Source: Paenochrobactrum glaciei
GTDB lineage: Bacteria; Pseudomonadota; Alphaproteobacteria; Rhizobiales; Rhizobiaceae
Direction of reading: 5' to 3'
Length of the DNA: 64,000 nt
Assembly (NCBI RefSeq): GCF_039522165.1
Contig: NZ_BAAADE010000004.1
Span: 62,001 to 126,000, forward strand
Position 1 is the stretch's first letter. Each line of letters begins with the position of its first letter. Shown piece by piece: positions 8,093 to 16,253 of the stretch. The position numbers were made by a program, and so were the translations under genes. The notes below the pieces were generated by a model. The model was not told the origin of the DNA. It was given only the letters and a program-made list of their open reading frames with translations, and ran no database searches.

Positions 8093-9508
8093 ATGTCACA
8101 AACAACCGCCAAGCCCGTTCTGAATAAAGAATATTCCATCCAGCGCCGCATCATGATCGGCGGCGGGCTGACACTGCTTGCGGTTACGATTGTGCTGTTT
8201 TTTCTTGGCCGCCTTTATGCGCAACGCGCTGCTGATGAAGCTTTTGACCGTGTTTTAGGCGCTGCCGCACTTTCAATTGCTGATACAATCACCTTGCAAG
8301 ACGGGGCGCTGAGCGTTGACCTGCCTCATTCCGCCTTTGCCATTTTAGGCACATCGCGCCTGAACCGCATTTTTTACCGTGTGGTGACACCAGATGGTAA
8401 TTTGCTCACCGGCTCGCCTATTTTGGGGCTGGAGCTTGCCCATGGCACCAATAATCATTTACGCCTTAGCGATAGTATCTATCGTGGTGAAAAAATTCGT
8501 ATTGCCGCAGTTGCGCGTTATCATAGTGATGCACAAGGCGGTGGCTGGGTGGATGTGCTGGTGGGCGAAACCCGTGAAGCGCGCGACCAGCTTACTCTAC
8601 AATTAAGCCTGAATACAATTTTGCCCGTGTTAGGTGTCGCCCTGCTGGCGATAGCACTTATCTGGTTTGCAATCCGCTTGGCTTTCCGCCCGTTGCAAAT
8701 TGTCGAGGCGAATTTACGCCAACGCTCATCAGCCGATCTTAATCCGGTTTCGGGTGCTATTCCAAAAGAAGTGAGTGCACTTGTTTCCGCATTGAATGAT
8801 TTTATGGCACGCCTCAATAGTTTGCTGGACGGCCTCAAACTGGTGACGGCTGATGCCGCGCATCAAATGCGCACACCTTTAACGGCACTGCGCGCTTTAA
8901 CCGAACTGTCACTGGAAGAAACTGACGCTAAAAGGCGGCATGAAATTCTCACCCGTATTCATGCCAATTCAATCAGTGCCAGCCTGCTTGCCAACCAGCT
9001 TTTATCCGAAGCCACCACATTGCACAGCATCCAGTCGCGCAAGCTCGAACTGATCGATCTCCTGCAAGTGGTGCAAGAAGCAATCCGCCGCTTACGTGCT
9101 GAAGGTAATTATCAAGATTTACAAAAAACCATCAGACTGGATGCCACGCAAAAAGCTTTTTATCTTTATGGCGAACCGGTAAGTTTGCGCGAAATGATCC
9201 GCAATATCATTGAAAATGCATTAATCCATGCCCCCGGCCCTATTGATATCAGCCTGAGCGAAAACGACAATATTATCGCACTTGGCGTGCATGACAGAGG
9301 TGCAGGCTTTACTGCTGCCATGAAGGAACGCGCTTTTGAGCGCTTTGTCCGCGCGGATCAGACCAAACCCGGCTCCGGTCTCGGTCTTTCCATTGCTAAA
9401 ATGGTGGCTGAAGCCGTCGGCGGCCATATTGAACTGCAAGACCGCGAAGGCGGCGGCACGAGTGTTATTGTGACATTACCTGCCGCCCATCCGGAGGACG
9501 CGCAATGA
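8093..9508 (+). CDS. Sensor histidine kinase (TctE-like)
   Basis: This is a 471-residue membrane kinase. Membrane segments lie near 20-43 and 172-196, enclosing a periplasmic sensor of about 125 residues of the two-component sensor N-terminal type (ADEAFDRVLGAAALSIADTI near the start). A linker/HAMP follows, then the phosphoacceptor H257 in ADAAHQMRTPLTALR. The ATPase domain has an N-box with NIIENALIHAPG, a G1-box DRGAGF and a G2-box GSGLGLSI. The stop overlaps the next gene, a periplasmic binding protein, by ATGA. That overlap suggests the binding protein helps the kinase to detect its ligand. Confidence 0.92.
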   Translation: MSQTTAKPVLNKEYSIQRRIMIGGGLTLLAVTIVLFFLGRLYAQRAADEAFDRVLGAAALSIADTITLQDGALSVDLPHSAFAILGTSRLNRIFYRVVTPDGNLLTGSPILGLELAHGTNNHLRLSDSIYRGEKIRIAAVARYHSDAQGGGWVDVLVGETREARDQLTLQLSLNTILPVLGVALLAIALIWFAIRLAFRPLQIVEANLRQRSSADLNPVSGAIPKEVSALVSALNDFMARLNSLLDGLKLVTADAAHQMRTPLTALRALTELSLEETDAKRRHEILTRIHANSISASLLANQLLSEATTLHSIQSRKLELIDLLQVVQEAIRRLRAEGNYQDLQKTIRLDATQKAFYLYGEPVSLREMIRNIIENALIHAPGPIDISLSENDNIIALGVHDRGAGFTAAMKERAFERFVRADQTKPGSGLGLSIAKMVAEAVGGHIELQDREGGGTSVIVTLPAAHPEDAQ

Positions 9509-10512
9509 AGCACTTTTTCTTGCATATTCTCCTCACTTTCTTTTTGATCAATATAGCAGTTGCTCAAAATAATTCCGGTTCTCAGCCGCAATTTCTCATT
9601 GTCGGCGATATTGCGCCTGAAACAATTGCACCGGTGATTGAAGGTCTGGATCAGCATTTAGCCAATGCAAAAATCAAATATAAGCAGGTGCGCCCCGGTG
9701 AATGGACATCCAGATTGCTGGCCGGTGCAGAAGAAGCCAATAGTGCCGATCTTATCATCCTCTCCACACCAGACCTTGCCGTTTTGATTGCCAATGAAGG
9801 GGCTGCACAACAGCATAGCGCAATCACGAGCAATGCCGCGCTGCCCTCGCAAGCCCATTGGCGCAATGAATTATTCAGTATCGGCTTTGATCCTGCTGTC
9901 ACGATTGTCAGACGCAGTGTTTTGGACAATGAACTGCCAACAACACGCATCGAATTAGCGCGTTTGATGGAACAAAATCCGCAGCGCTTTCAGCGTCGCG
10001 TTGGCCTCGTCAATATTAGTATTGATAATGGCAGTTATACGCTGGCAGCGCAGGATTCCATCCGCTCGCCGCTTTTCTGGCGCATCGTGCGGGCTTTCGG
10101 TGCCTCGCAAGCACGCATCTACGATGACAATGAAGAGCTATTGCAGGCTTTATCGGATGGGCGCATTGATCTGGCCTATAATGTGCCGCTTTCTTACATC
10201 ACCAAATGGCAGCATAATGCAGAAGAACTGACCGTTATTCTGCCGCGTGATTATGTTGTTGCTTTGCCTTGGATAGCACTTATTCCGCTTAAAAGCAAGC
10301 AAGCCGCAGAAGCTGAACAGGCAATCACATTTTTATTGTCGCCTGCCGGACAGGTTATCTTACAGCAGACAGGGCTGGTGTCAGCCACCAGCCCGTCAAA
10401 TCTTGCCTCATTACAGCCGGTTGAATTGGGGCCTGAATTGCTGGTCTATTTAGACGGGCTGAAACGTAGTCGTTTTCTCGATACTTGGTTCCAGCTGGTT
10501 GTGCACGAATAA
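9505..10512 (+). CDS. Periplasmic binding protein co-translated with the histidine kinase (PgtC/Fe-type SBP)
   Basis: This 335-residue protein has a signal peptide (about residues 1-20, ending NIAVA). The mature region reads like an extracellular solute-binding protein, with SADLIILSTPDLAVLIANE near 75, ELFSIGFDPAVTIVRRS near 117 and a C-terminal AEQAITFLLSPAGQVIL. It overlaps the kinase stop by four bases and has no transporter genes of its own on this strand. By analogy with PgtC of the Pgt phosphoglycerate sensing system, it may present ligand to the kinase rather than to a permease. That function is inferred from position. Confidence 0.75.
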   Translation: MKHFFLHILLTFFLINIAVAQNNSGSQPQFLIVGDIAPETIAPVIEGLDQHLANAKIKYKQVRPGEWTSRLLAGAEEANSADLIILSTPDLAVLIANEGAAQQHSAITSNAALPSQAHWRNELFSIGFDPAVTIVRRSVLDNELPTTRIELARLMEQNPQRFQRRVGLVNISIDNGSYTLAAQDSIRSPLFWRIVRAFGASQARIYDDNEELLQALSDGRIDLAYNVPLSYITKWQHNAEELTVILPRDYVVALPWIALIPLKSKQAAEAEQAITFLLSPAGQVILQQTGLVSATSPSNLASLQPVELGPELLVYLDGLKRSRFLDTWFQLVVHE

Positions 10513-10540
10513 ATTGCGGAAAGCAAAAACCTCCCGCAAT
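10513..10540. terminator. Weak hairpin between convergent genes
   Basis: ATTGCGG and CCGCAAT arms enclose 14 bases, followed by short T-rich tails on either strand. It lies between the binding-protein gene (ends 10512) and DoxX (ends 10559). It is a plausible but weak bidirectional terminator. Confidence 0.4.
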
Positions 10541-10558
10541 TCATATCATATCAGAGCT

Positions 10559-11131
10559 TTAAAACTCTTTACGCAATGCTCTGTCGAGCGAGAGCTTGCC
10601 ACCGCCAAAAGCTGCAATAATAGCTGCACCGGCGGTCCAGAAAATCGAGTTAAACTCAGCCTTCATCTGAACCTGCTCTAAAAATGCCGCGCCGCCATCT
10701 TTCAAAAGACGTGCCTGCCCGTCAGCCGTCAGATATTCCAGATTGTCTTTTAAGAAAGCAATCCCTTCCGGCGTCAGAAAGGCATCGCCATAAGGGCGGG
10801 TCACATGGAAGTAAATGGTCATTGCCAGCATCACTGCATTCGCGAGGGCAACTGGCCGAGTTAAAAAGCCAATGACAATCAGGAAGCCACCGACAAATTG
10901 CATGACTGCCAGCAATGGCGAGAAAAACCAGCCCGGATAAAGGCCAAAAGCCTCGACAAAACCCGCTTGACCAAAAGGATTAAGAATTTTTGGCCAGCCC
11001 TCAACCATCAAAAGCCCGCCAATAATCAGACGGAATACCACCCAGCCAATCGGCTGCGCGACGTTGTGATAGAAAGAAGACATGAATGGCAAGATCAACC
11101 GCTCGCGCGGGCCGGATGTCATTTCTTCCAT
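10559..11131 (-). CDS. DoxX-family membrane protein
   Basis: This protein of about 190 residues has four hydrophobic segments. It shows the DoxX hallmarks: RLIIGGLLMVEGWPKIL in the first helix, then FGLYPGWFFSPLLAVMQFVGGFLIVIG split by a turn, then RPVALANAVMLAM. The start at 11131 is chosen because GAGGAGATGCATC precedes it; a longer in-frame start at 11173 lacks such a site. DoxX proteins are inner-membrane proteins linked in some bacteria to quinone or thiosulfate oxidation and redox homeostasis, but most have no known reaction. No partner gene is evident here. Confidence 0.85.
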   Translation of the reverse strand: MEEMTSGPRERLILPFMSSFYHNVAQPIGWVVFRLIIGGLLMVEGWPKILNPFGQAGFVEAFGLYPGWFFSPLLAVMQFVGGFLIVIGFLTRPVALANAVMLAMTIYFHVTRPYGDAFLTPEGIAFLKDNLEYLTADGQARLLKDGGAAFLEQVQMKAEFNSIFWTAGAAIIAAFGGGKLSLDRALRKEF

Positions 11132-11266
11132 GATGCATCTCCTCATATAGAAATAAAATAAAATCTGTTCCAAAATCTTTGACCATCAAAGAAGATGATC
11201 ATGTATAATCAGCTTAAACAGATTTTATTTAAATCATCCATAGGAATTAATGCTAGTATACTGGAG

Positions 11267-11965
11267 TTAACCTGCCAAGGAGTGCTCGACAGCGGCTTCT
11301 GCATGAATGGCAGTTGTGTCATAAACAGGCACAGGACTATCACTTTGTTTGATGAGCAACATGATCTCTGTACAGCCTAAAATTATCGCTTGCGCACCGC
11401 GTGCAACAAGGCGGTCAATGATCTCGCGATAAGCCTGTCGGGAGTTTTCATTCACGATGCCCTGCACCAATTCATCATAGATGATCTGATGCACAATTTT
11501 GCGATCTTCATCATCAGGCACCAACACATCAAAACCATGTTTATTGATAAGCCGGCCTTTATAAAAATCCTGCTCCATTGTGAAAGCGGTTCCAAGTAAT
11601 CCGACTTTGCTTAAACCAGCTTTTTTCATGCGCTCGGCAGTCGGATCGGCAATATGTAACAGTGGAATATTAATCGCGGCCTGAACATCATCGGCCATAC
11701 GATGCATTGTATTGGTGCAAATAACCATAAAATCAGCACCACCACGCTCTAAGCGTTGTGCGGCTTTGATCATTTCCTGCGTTGCATCGTCCCAACGCCC
11801 TGCACTTTGCAAAGCTTCAATCTCGGCAAAATCAAAAGACCACATCAGACATTGTGCCGAGCGTAACCCGCCCAATCTTTCTCTGACCAGTTCATTGATA
11901 ATACGATAATATTCTGCCGAGCTTTCCCAGCTCATACCACCAATCAGGCCAATAATCTTTTGCAA
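11267..11965 (-). CDS. Aspartate/glutamate racemase-family protein (YgeA/RacX-like)
   Basis: This protein of about 232 residues starts KIIGLIGGMSWESSAEYYR after a TTG at 11965 with GGGAG seven bases upstream. A longer in-frame start at 11998 adds 11 residues with no family counterpart. The two catalytic cysteines are present, in VICTNTMH and ILGCTEI, as expected for two-base, PLP-independent racemases. The MSWESS segment and the CTNTMH pattern favour the YgeA-type broad-specificity amino-acid racemase over MurI. It lies alone on the minus strand, upstream of DoxX. A role in making or degrading D-amino acids is inferred from the family. Confidence 0.85.
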   Translation of the reverse strand: MQKIIGLIGGMSWESSAEYYRIINELVRERLGGLRSAQCLMWSFDFAEIEALQSAGRWDDATQEMIKAAQRLERGGADFMVICTNTMHRMADDVQAAINIPLLHIADPTAERMKKAGLSKVGLLGTAFTMEQDFYKGRLINKHGFDVLVPDDEDRKIVHQIIYDELVQGIVNENSRQAYREIIDRLVARGAQAIILGCTEIMLLIKQSDSPVPVYDTTAIHAEAAVEHSLAG

Positions 11966-12054
11966 CGCAATCACTCCCGTTTTAGCGCTAATCAGCAATT
12001 ATGATTTTGCTATTTTTAGCAATCAAAAAATTATGACGCGTCACTATTCAAAAA

Positions 12055-12081
12055 AAATGGCCCGCATAAAGCGGGCCATTT
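12055..12081 (-). terminator. Intrinsic terminator of the peptide-type SBP gene
   Basis: AAATGGCCCGC and its complement form 11-base arms with a five-base loop. On the minus strand it runs into eight or so T residues. It lies 14 bases downstream of the SBP stop codon. Confidence 0.9.
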
Positions 12082-12095
12082 CATCTCAGTTCAGC

Positions 12096-13673
12096 TTATT
12101 TTACTGGCTTAATATTCATCGCCAGTGTGTCTTCATCCGCACGCGGTGTTAAAGTGACTTTGTCTTTTTTAACCGCCCATGCGTTGAGCAAAATGGCCAA
12201 TGGCAGATCAGGACGATCGGTTGCCACTAGATTATTAGCTTTTTCAAGCAAGGTACGACGTTCATCCGCATCCATTGCAGCAGCGGCATCTTCAATCAGC
12301 TTGTCCATTTCAGGATTAGCATAACCACGCACGTTAAATGCACCGAGTGATTTTTCCGGCTCATTTGAATGCATCAGCGATGAAAGCATGTAGTTTGCTT
12401 CACCGGTTAATGTGCCCCAGCTTGCCATATAGAGTGAATATTCACCACGGGTTTTGGCAGGGTTGAACACAGCAGCCGGTACGCCATTAACCTCAGCATT
12501 CACACCGATTGCAGCCAGCATCTGGGCAATAGTCGGTCCCAACTCATTTGGCATACGGTCATTGGCATAGCTCAAAGTAATTTTGAAACCATCCGGATAG
12601 CCGGCTTCTGCCAGCAATTCTTTCGCGCGCTGAACATTATATTCAGGTGCTGTAAGCGACTTGTCATAGCCAAAGATATTGGACGTCACCAACTGTGTTG
12701 GCACAGCCGCCATGCCTTCAAGCGCAAATTCGACGATGGTTTCGCGATCAACCGCCAGATCAAAAGCTTCACGCACACGCGGGTCGCGAAGCGGGTTTTT
12801 ATCCAGTTTCTTACCGCTCTTATCCCAGATCATCGGGCTATTTTCGCGGAAGTCAAATTCCAGATAGCTGATATAAATGCTTTCATGCTTGGTAACAGTA
12901 AGTGATGAATCCTGTTCCAACACCGGCACATCGGAAGCCGGAACTTTGGAAATTACATCAACCTGACCTGCCTTCAGCTGAGCAACGCGAGCTGCATCAT
13001 TTGGAATTTCCTTACGGATAACACGATCCCAAGGCTGTTTTTCACCCCAATAGCCATCAAAGCGCTCAACAACCAAATCCTGTGTCGGCGCCCATGAAAC
13101 AAACTTATACGGGCCTGTACCGATGGTTGCTTTACCGCTGTTAAAGCCTTCAGCCGCAGTTTCCTGCGTTGAATAATCGGCAGCCGCCTTATGTGATGTG
13201 ATGAACAAACGAATGAAATCGTTTGGCAATGTAGGGGCAGCTGAATTGGTTGTCACACGCACAGTCAGCGGATCAACAACTTCAACAGATTTCACACGGC
13301 GCACAAAAATGGTTGCCGGATTAGGGCCGGTTACATGCGGAATGCGTTCAATGGAAAACTTAACATCTTCAGCGGTAAAATCAGAACCGTCGTGGAATTT
13401 AACGCCATCACGCAGTTTAAATTCCCATGTGGTGTCATCGAGCGCTTCCCAGCTCAGCGCCAATGAAGGTTCGAGCTCCAGATTGTCGCCTGAACGGATT
13501 AATGTATCAAAAATATGCTTCGTTGCTTCAGCATTCGCCGCAGTTGCAGTAAAATGCGGATCCATTGAAGCCGGACCGGACTTAACAGCCATAACCAGAT
13601 CAGCTGCAAAAAGCTGACCGGCGCTAAACAGCAATGTTGTGCCAAGCATAAATGCGCGCAATGTGTGTTTCAT
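12096..13673 (-). CDS. Peptide/opine-type ABC transporter binding protein (SBP family 5)
   Basis: This 525-residue periplasmic protein has a signal peptide ending SAGQLFA near residue 23. The family-5 signatures are clear: WEFKLRDGVKFHDGSDFTAEDV, written here as the motif region near residues 85-105, then GTGPYKFVSWAPTQ and DPRVREAFDLAVDRETIV. Family members bind oligopeptides, opines, glutathione or sugars. It is 28 bases downstream of the MarR gene on the same strand. It is divergent from the matching DppB/C/D-F genes at 15279-18804, so binding protein and membrane components sit in two divergent operons that probably share one regulator. Confidence 0.88.
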   Translation of the reverse strand: MKHTLRAFMLGTTLLFSAGQLFAADLVMAVKSGPASMDPHFTATAANAEATKHIFDTLIRSGDNLELEPSLALSWEALDDTTWEFKLRDGVKFHDGSDFTAEDVKFSIERIPHVTGPNPATIFVRRVKSVEVVDPLTVRVTTNSAAPTLPNDFIRLFITSHKAAADYSTQETAAEGFNSGKATIGTGPYKFVSWAPTQDLVVERFDGYWGEKQPWDRVIRKEIPNDAARVAQLKAGQVDVISKVPASDVPVLEQDSSLTVTKHESIYISYLEFDFRENSPMIWDKSGKKLDKNPLRDPRVREAFDLAVDRETIVEFALEGMAAVPTQLVTSNIFGYDKSLTAPEYNVQRAKELLAEAGYPDGFKITLSYANDRMPNELGPTIAQMLAAIGVNAEVNGVPAAVFNPAKTRGEYSLYMASWGTLTGEANYMLSSLMHSNEPEKSLGAFNVRGYANPEMDKLIEDAAAAMDADERRTLLEKANNLVATDRPDLPLAILLNAWAVKKDKVTLTPRADEDTLAMNIKPVK

Positions 13674-13701
13674 TTTAGGTTCCCTGTTCCCAGTTTGCTA
13701 T

Positions 13702-14280
13702 TCATTCAAAGTAGTCGTCACTAACGGCGTCACCCGATGTGATTGTTTCCGGCCAATCGCGTGAAGCGATGACGAGTTTGGCAAGTATGTCCGAGAGCAT
13801 CATGCGCTCGGCAGGACTTAATGTTTCAAGCATCAGGCGTTCACGTTCCAGCATCGGCGCCATCTTGGCTTCCACCACTGCGCGCCCCGCATCTGTCAGG
13901 CACAAGACCACACGGCGCAAATCGCTCGCGTCTTCCTCACGATGAATAAGCTTCAGCCGCGTCAGCTTTTTGGTGGCACGGCTTAACGTGTTTTTGGGAA
14001 AGCCAGAGCCTGCAACCACTTCGGAAAGGGTCGTCCGGTCACGTAAAAACAGTGAATAGAGCACCACAAATTCCGGCCGCAAAAGGTCGTGGTCAGCACC
14101 GATCATACCGTAAACAGGATTGTTATAATGCAGCGCTAAATAATTGATCCGAAACGAAAGCCAGCACGGGTTTTCCCACAATTTTGTGTGCAGAATATCG
14201 CTCTCGCTGAGCCTGTCGTCACTTGCCTCACTTCGCCCTGCACGCCCCTCCAACAGAGCGATTGCCACCCGCTTTTCCAT
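13702..14280 (-). CDS. MarR-family transcriptional regulator
   Basis: This protein of about 192 residues starts MEKRVAIALLEG, with GGGAGGGG before the ATG at 14280. The winged-helix core spans about 85-160: TLSEVVAGSGFPKNTLSRA is the recognition region, and REEDASDLRRVVLCLTDAG is the wing with the conserved D-x-R pair. It is divergent from the creatininase/Dpp operon and precedes the SBP gene. Two near-identical palindromes (14312-14325 and 14365-14378) between the divergent operons are likely operators. It probably represses both until the imported compound or a breakdown product binds. Confidence 0.88.
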   Translation of the reverse strand: MEKRVAIALLEGRAGRSEASDDRLSESDILHTKLWENPCWLSFRINYLALHYNNPVYGMIGADHDLLRPEFVVLYSLFLRDRTTLSEVVAGSGFPKNTLSRATKKLTRLKLIHREEDASDLRRVVLCLTDAGRAVVEAKMAPMLERERLMLETLSPAERMMLSDILAKLVIASRDWPETITSGDAVSDDYFE

Positions 14281-14311
14281 CGCCCCTCCCGATAAGCAAT
14301 TTAGCAATTAA

Positions 14312-14325
14312 GTTCCATTTAGAAC
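14312..14325. promoter_or_regulatory. Candidate MarR operator 1
   Basis: The sequence GTTCCATTTAGAAC is a near-perfect 14-base dyad, 32 bases upstream of the MarR start. It shares the consensus GTTCCAWTTRGAAC with the site at 14365-14378. Confidence 0.6.
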
Positions 14326-14364
14326 AAGATAATGCTAGTTTACGGAATGTCAAACGTAATTTTT

Positions 14365-14378
14365 GTTCCAATTGGAAC
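14365..14378. promoter_or_regulatory. Candidate MarR operator 2
   Basis: The sequence GTTCCAATTGGAAC is a perfect 14-base palindrome, 85 bases upstream of the creatininase-like gene. Its centre is 53 bases from operator 1, about five helical turns. Confidence 0.65.
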
Positions 14379-14463
14379 TTGTCTGTGCAATAAAATAAGA
14401 ATATTAGTTTTTTCAGATCCCGTGGCTGAGACTCGGGAAACCTTGGGGTGAGAGGATTTTTAT

Positions 14464-15171
14464 ATGCATATTAACGCCATGAACTGGGCTCAGGTTGAAG
14501 AGCGCGTCAAACATGACGACCGCTGCATTTTACCAATTGGCAGCGTTGAACAGCACGCCCGTCTGAGCCTCGGAACAGATATGATTCTGGCTGAAAAAGT
14601 GTCTCTTGATGCAGCAGAGCCACTTGGCGTTCCGGTCTTTCCGGTTGTGCCTTACGGCCTAGCTTCAAGCTTTGAAGATTTTCCGGGCACAGTGTCTTTC
14701 AGCCTGCGCACTTACATCGGCGTTATTGAAGATATTCTCGACAGCATTTACCGCTCCGGCTTCCGCCGTATCCTGATCGTCAACGGCCATGGCGGCAACA
14801 CACCAGCCGGCACAGTTGTGTCTGAATGGTTGAACCGCAACCGTGATGCCAGCGTGAAAATGCATGATTGGTGGCGCGCACCAAAGACCATGGGCAAAGT
14901 GCTGGAGATCGATAATCGCGCTTCGCACGCTTCATGGATGGAAAACTTTCCGTGGACACGCCTTGAAGGTGTAGCACAGCCTGATCACGCAGTGGAACGC
15001 GCTGACTATGCAGGCATGGCACGCGTTGATGCAGGCCGCAAGCGCGTTATGCTGGAAGCAACCGAAGGCAATTATCAGGGGCTGTTTGTACGTCCTGATG
15101 AAGACATGCTGGCAATTTGGGATGTGGCCGTGCGTGAAACCCGCTTTGAGCTGGAAAACGGCTGGCACTAA
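14464..15171 (+). CDS. Creatininase-family amidohydrolase
   Basis: This 235-residue protein contains the family's metal-binding pattern: E29 and H31 in GSVEQH, D39 in LGTDM, H109 in VNGHGGN, and a later SHASWMENF segment replacing the usual HAGEWETS. Family enzymes hydrolyse creatinine, riboflavin-pathway formamides (ArfB) or peptide-like amides (MftE). The altered HAG motif argues against true creatininase. The start has GAGAGGA eight bases upstream. It is the first gene of the operon with peptide-type permeases, so it probably acts on the imported cyclic or amide compound in the cytoplasm. Confidence 0.85.
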   Translation: MHINAMNWAQVEERVKHDDRCILPIGSVEQHARLSLGTDMILAEKVSLDAAEPLGVPVFPVVPYGLASSFEDFPGTVSFSLRTYIGVIEDILDSIYRSGFRRILIVNGHGGNTPAGTVVSEWLNRNRDASVKMHDWWRAPKTMGKVLEIDNRASHASWMENFPWTRLEGVAQPDHAVERADYAGMARVDAGRKRVMLEATEGNYQGLFVRPDEDMLAIWDVAVRETRFELENGWH

Positions 15172-15183
15172 TCAATTTTACCA

Positions 15184-15218
15184 TAGTTTTCAGGCGGATC
15201 AGCTCCGCCTGAAAACTA
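15184..15218. repeat. Long perfect intercistronic stem-loop without U-tract
   Basis: Perfect 15-base arms (TAGTTTTCAGGCGGA and its complement) enclose a five-base loop, between the creatininase-like gene and the first permease. No T-run follows, so it is more likely an RNA-processing or stability element than a terminator. Confidence 0.7.
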
Positions 15219-15278
15219 CAAGAAACGAAGCGGAAAAGCAGCCAAACTGCCCATGATCCGCTTGGGGGAGTACCGCTG

Positions 15279-16253
15279 ATGATTGCATTTATTGTCAGAC
15301 GTTTATGGCAAGCCATCCTGATTATGCTTGTCATGTCATTATTAGTTTTCATGGGCGTATTCGTCATCGGCAACCCTGTCGATGTGCTGATCTCGCCTGA
15401 TGCAACGCAGGAAATCCGTGATCGCGTTATTGCGCAATACGGCTTGGATTTACCGGTTTGGCAGCAATATCTGCAATTTATGAACAATCTGCTGCATGGC
15501 GATTTAGGACGTTCTTTCGTTTATAATATGCCGGTTGCAGAACTGATTGCATCGCGTTTGCCAGCCACTGCGGAACTGGCATTGACGGCCGTTTTCATGG
15601 CCAGCCTCATTGGCATTCCGCTTGGCATTTATGCCGGATATAAGCCGGATAGCTGGGGCTCCAAAACCATTATGGCACTGTCCATTTTGGGCTTTTCGGT
15701 GCCAACCTTCTGGATCGGGCTGATGCTGATTATGGTTTTTGCGGTACAGCTCGGCATTATGCCAGCTGGCGGCCGCGGTGAAACCGTTTCGGTTTTTGGC
15801 GTGCCTTTAAGCTTTCTGACCATTGACGGTTTGCATCATCTGGCCTTGCCGGCGATCAACCTGTCCTTGTTTAAATTGTCATTGATGATCCGTCTCGCGG
15901 CCTCCGGCACGCGGGAAATCATGCTGACCGATACGATCAAATTTGCCCGTGCTGCCGGTATTAACGAGCGCACTATTTTGCGTCGTCACGTTCTGCGCCT
16001 GATTTCCATTCCGCTTGTCACCGTGTTTGGCTTGGAGCTTGGCTCAACTGTGGCCTTTGCCGTGGTCACGGAAACAATTTACTCATGGCCGGGCTTGGGC
16101 AAGCTTATCATTGACAGCATAACCTCGCTCGATCGTCCCGTCATGGTCGCCTATCTCATGCTGGTGTCACTGCTGTTCATCACGATTAATCTGATTGTGG
16201 ATCTTTCCTATGCTTTGCTTGATCCGCGCATGCGTCAGGAGGCAAGCAAATAA
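15279..16253 (+). CDS. Dipeptide/oligopeptide-type ABC permease, DppB-like
   Basis: This 324-residue inner-membrane permease has about six membrane segments. It begins with the typical IVRRLWQAILIMLVMSLLVF helix and has the extended periplasmic part after helix 1. The EAA-type loop is TIKFARAAGINERTILRRHV, and a C-terminal DPRMR motif is characteristic of DppB/OppB. Start and stop overlap the next gene by one base. It forms the membrane channel with the DppC-like subunit for the family-5 binding protein encoded divergently at 12096. Confidence 0.9.
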   Translation: MIAFIVRRLWQAILIMLVMSLLVFMGVFVIGNPVDVLISPDATQEIRDRVIAQYGLDLPVWQQYLQFMNNLLHGDLGRSFVYNMPVAELIASRLPATAELALTAVFMASLIGIPLGIYAGYKPDSWGSKTIMALSILGFSVPTFWIGLMLIMVFAVQLGIMPAGGRGETVSVFGVPLSFLTIDGLHHLALPAINLSLFKLSLMIRLAASGTREIMLTDTIKFARAAGINERTILRRHVLRLISIPLVTVFGLELGSTVAFAVVTETIYSWPGLGKLIIDSITSLDRPVMVAYLMLVSLLFITINLIVDLSYALLDPRMRQEASK

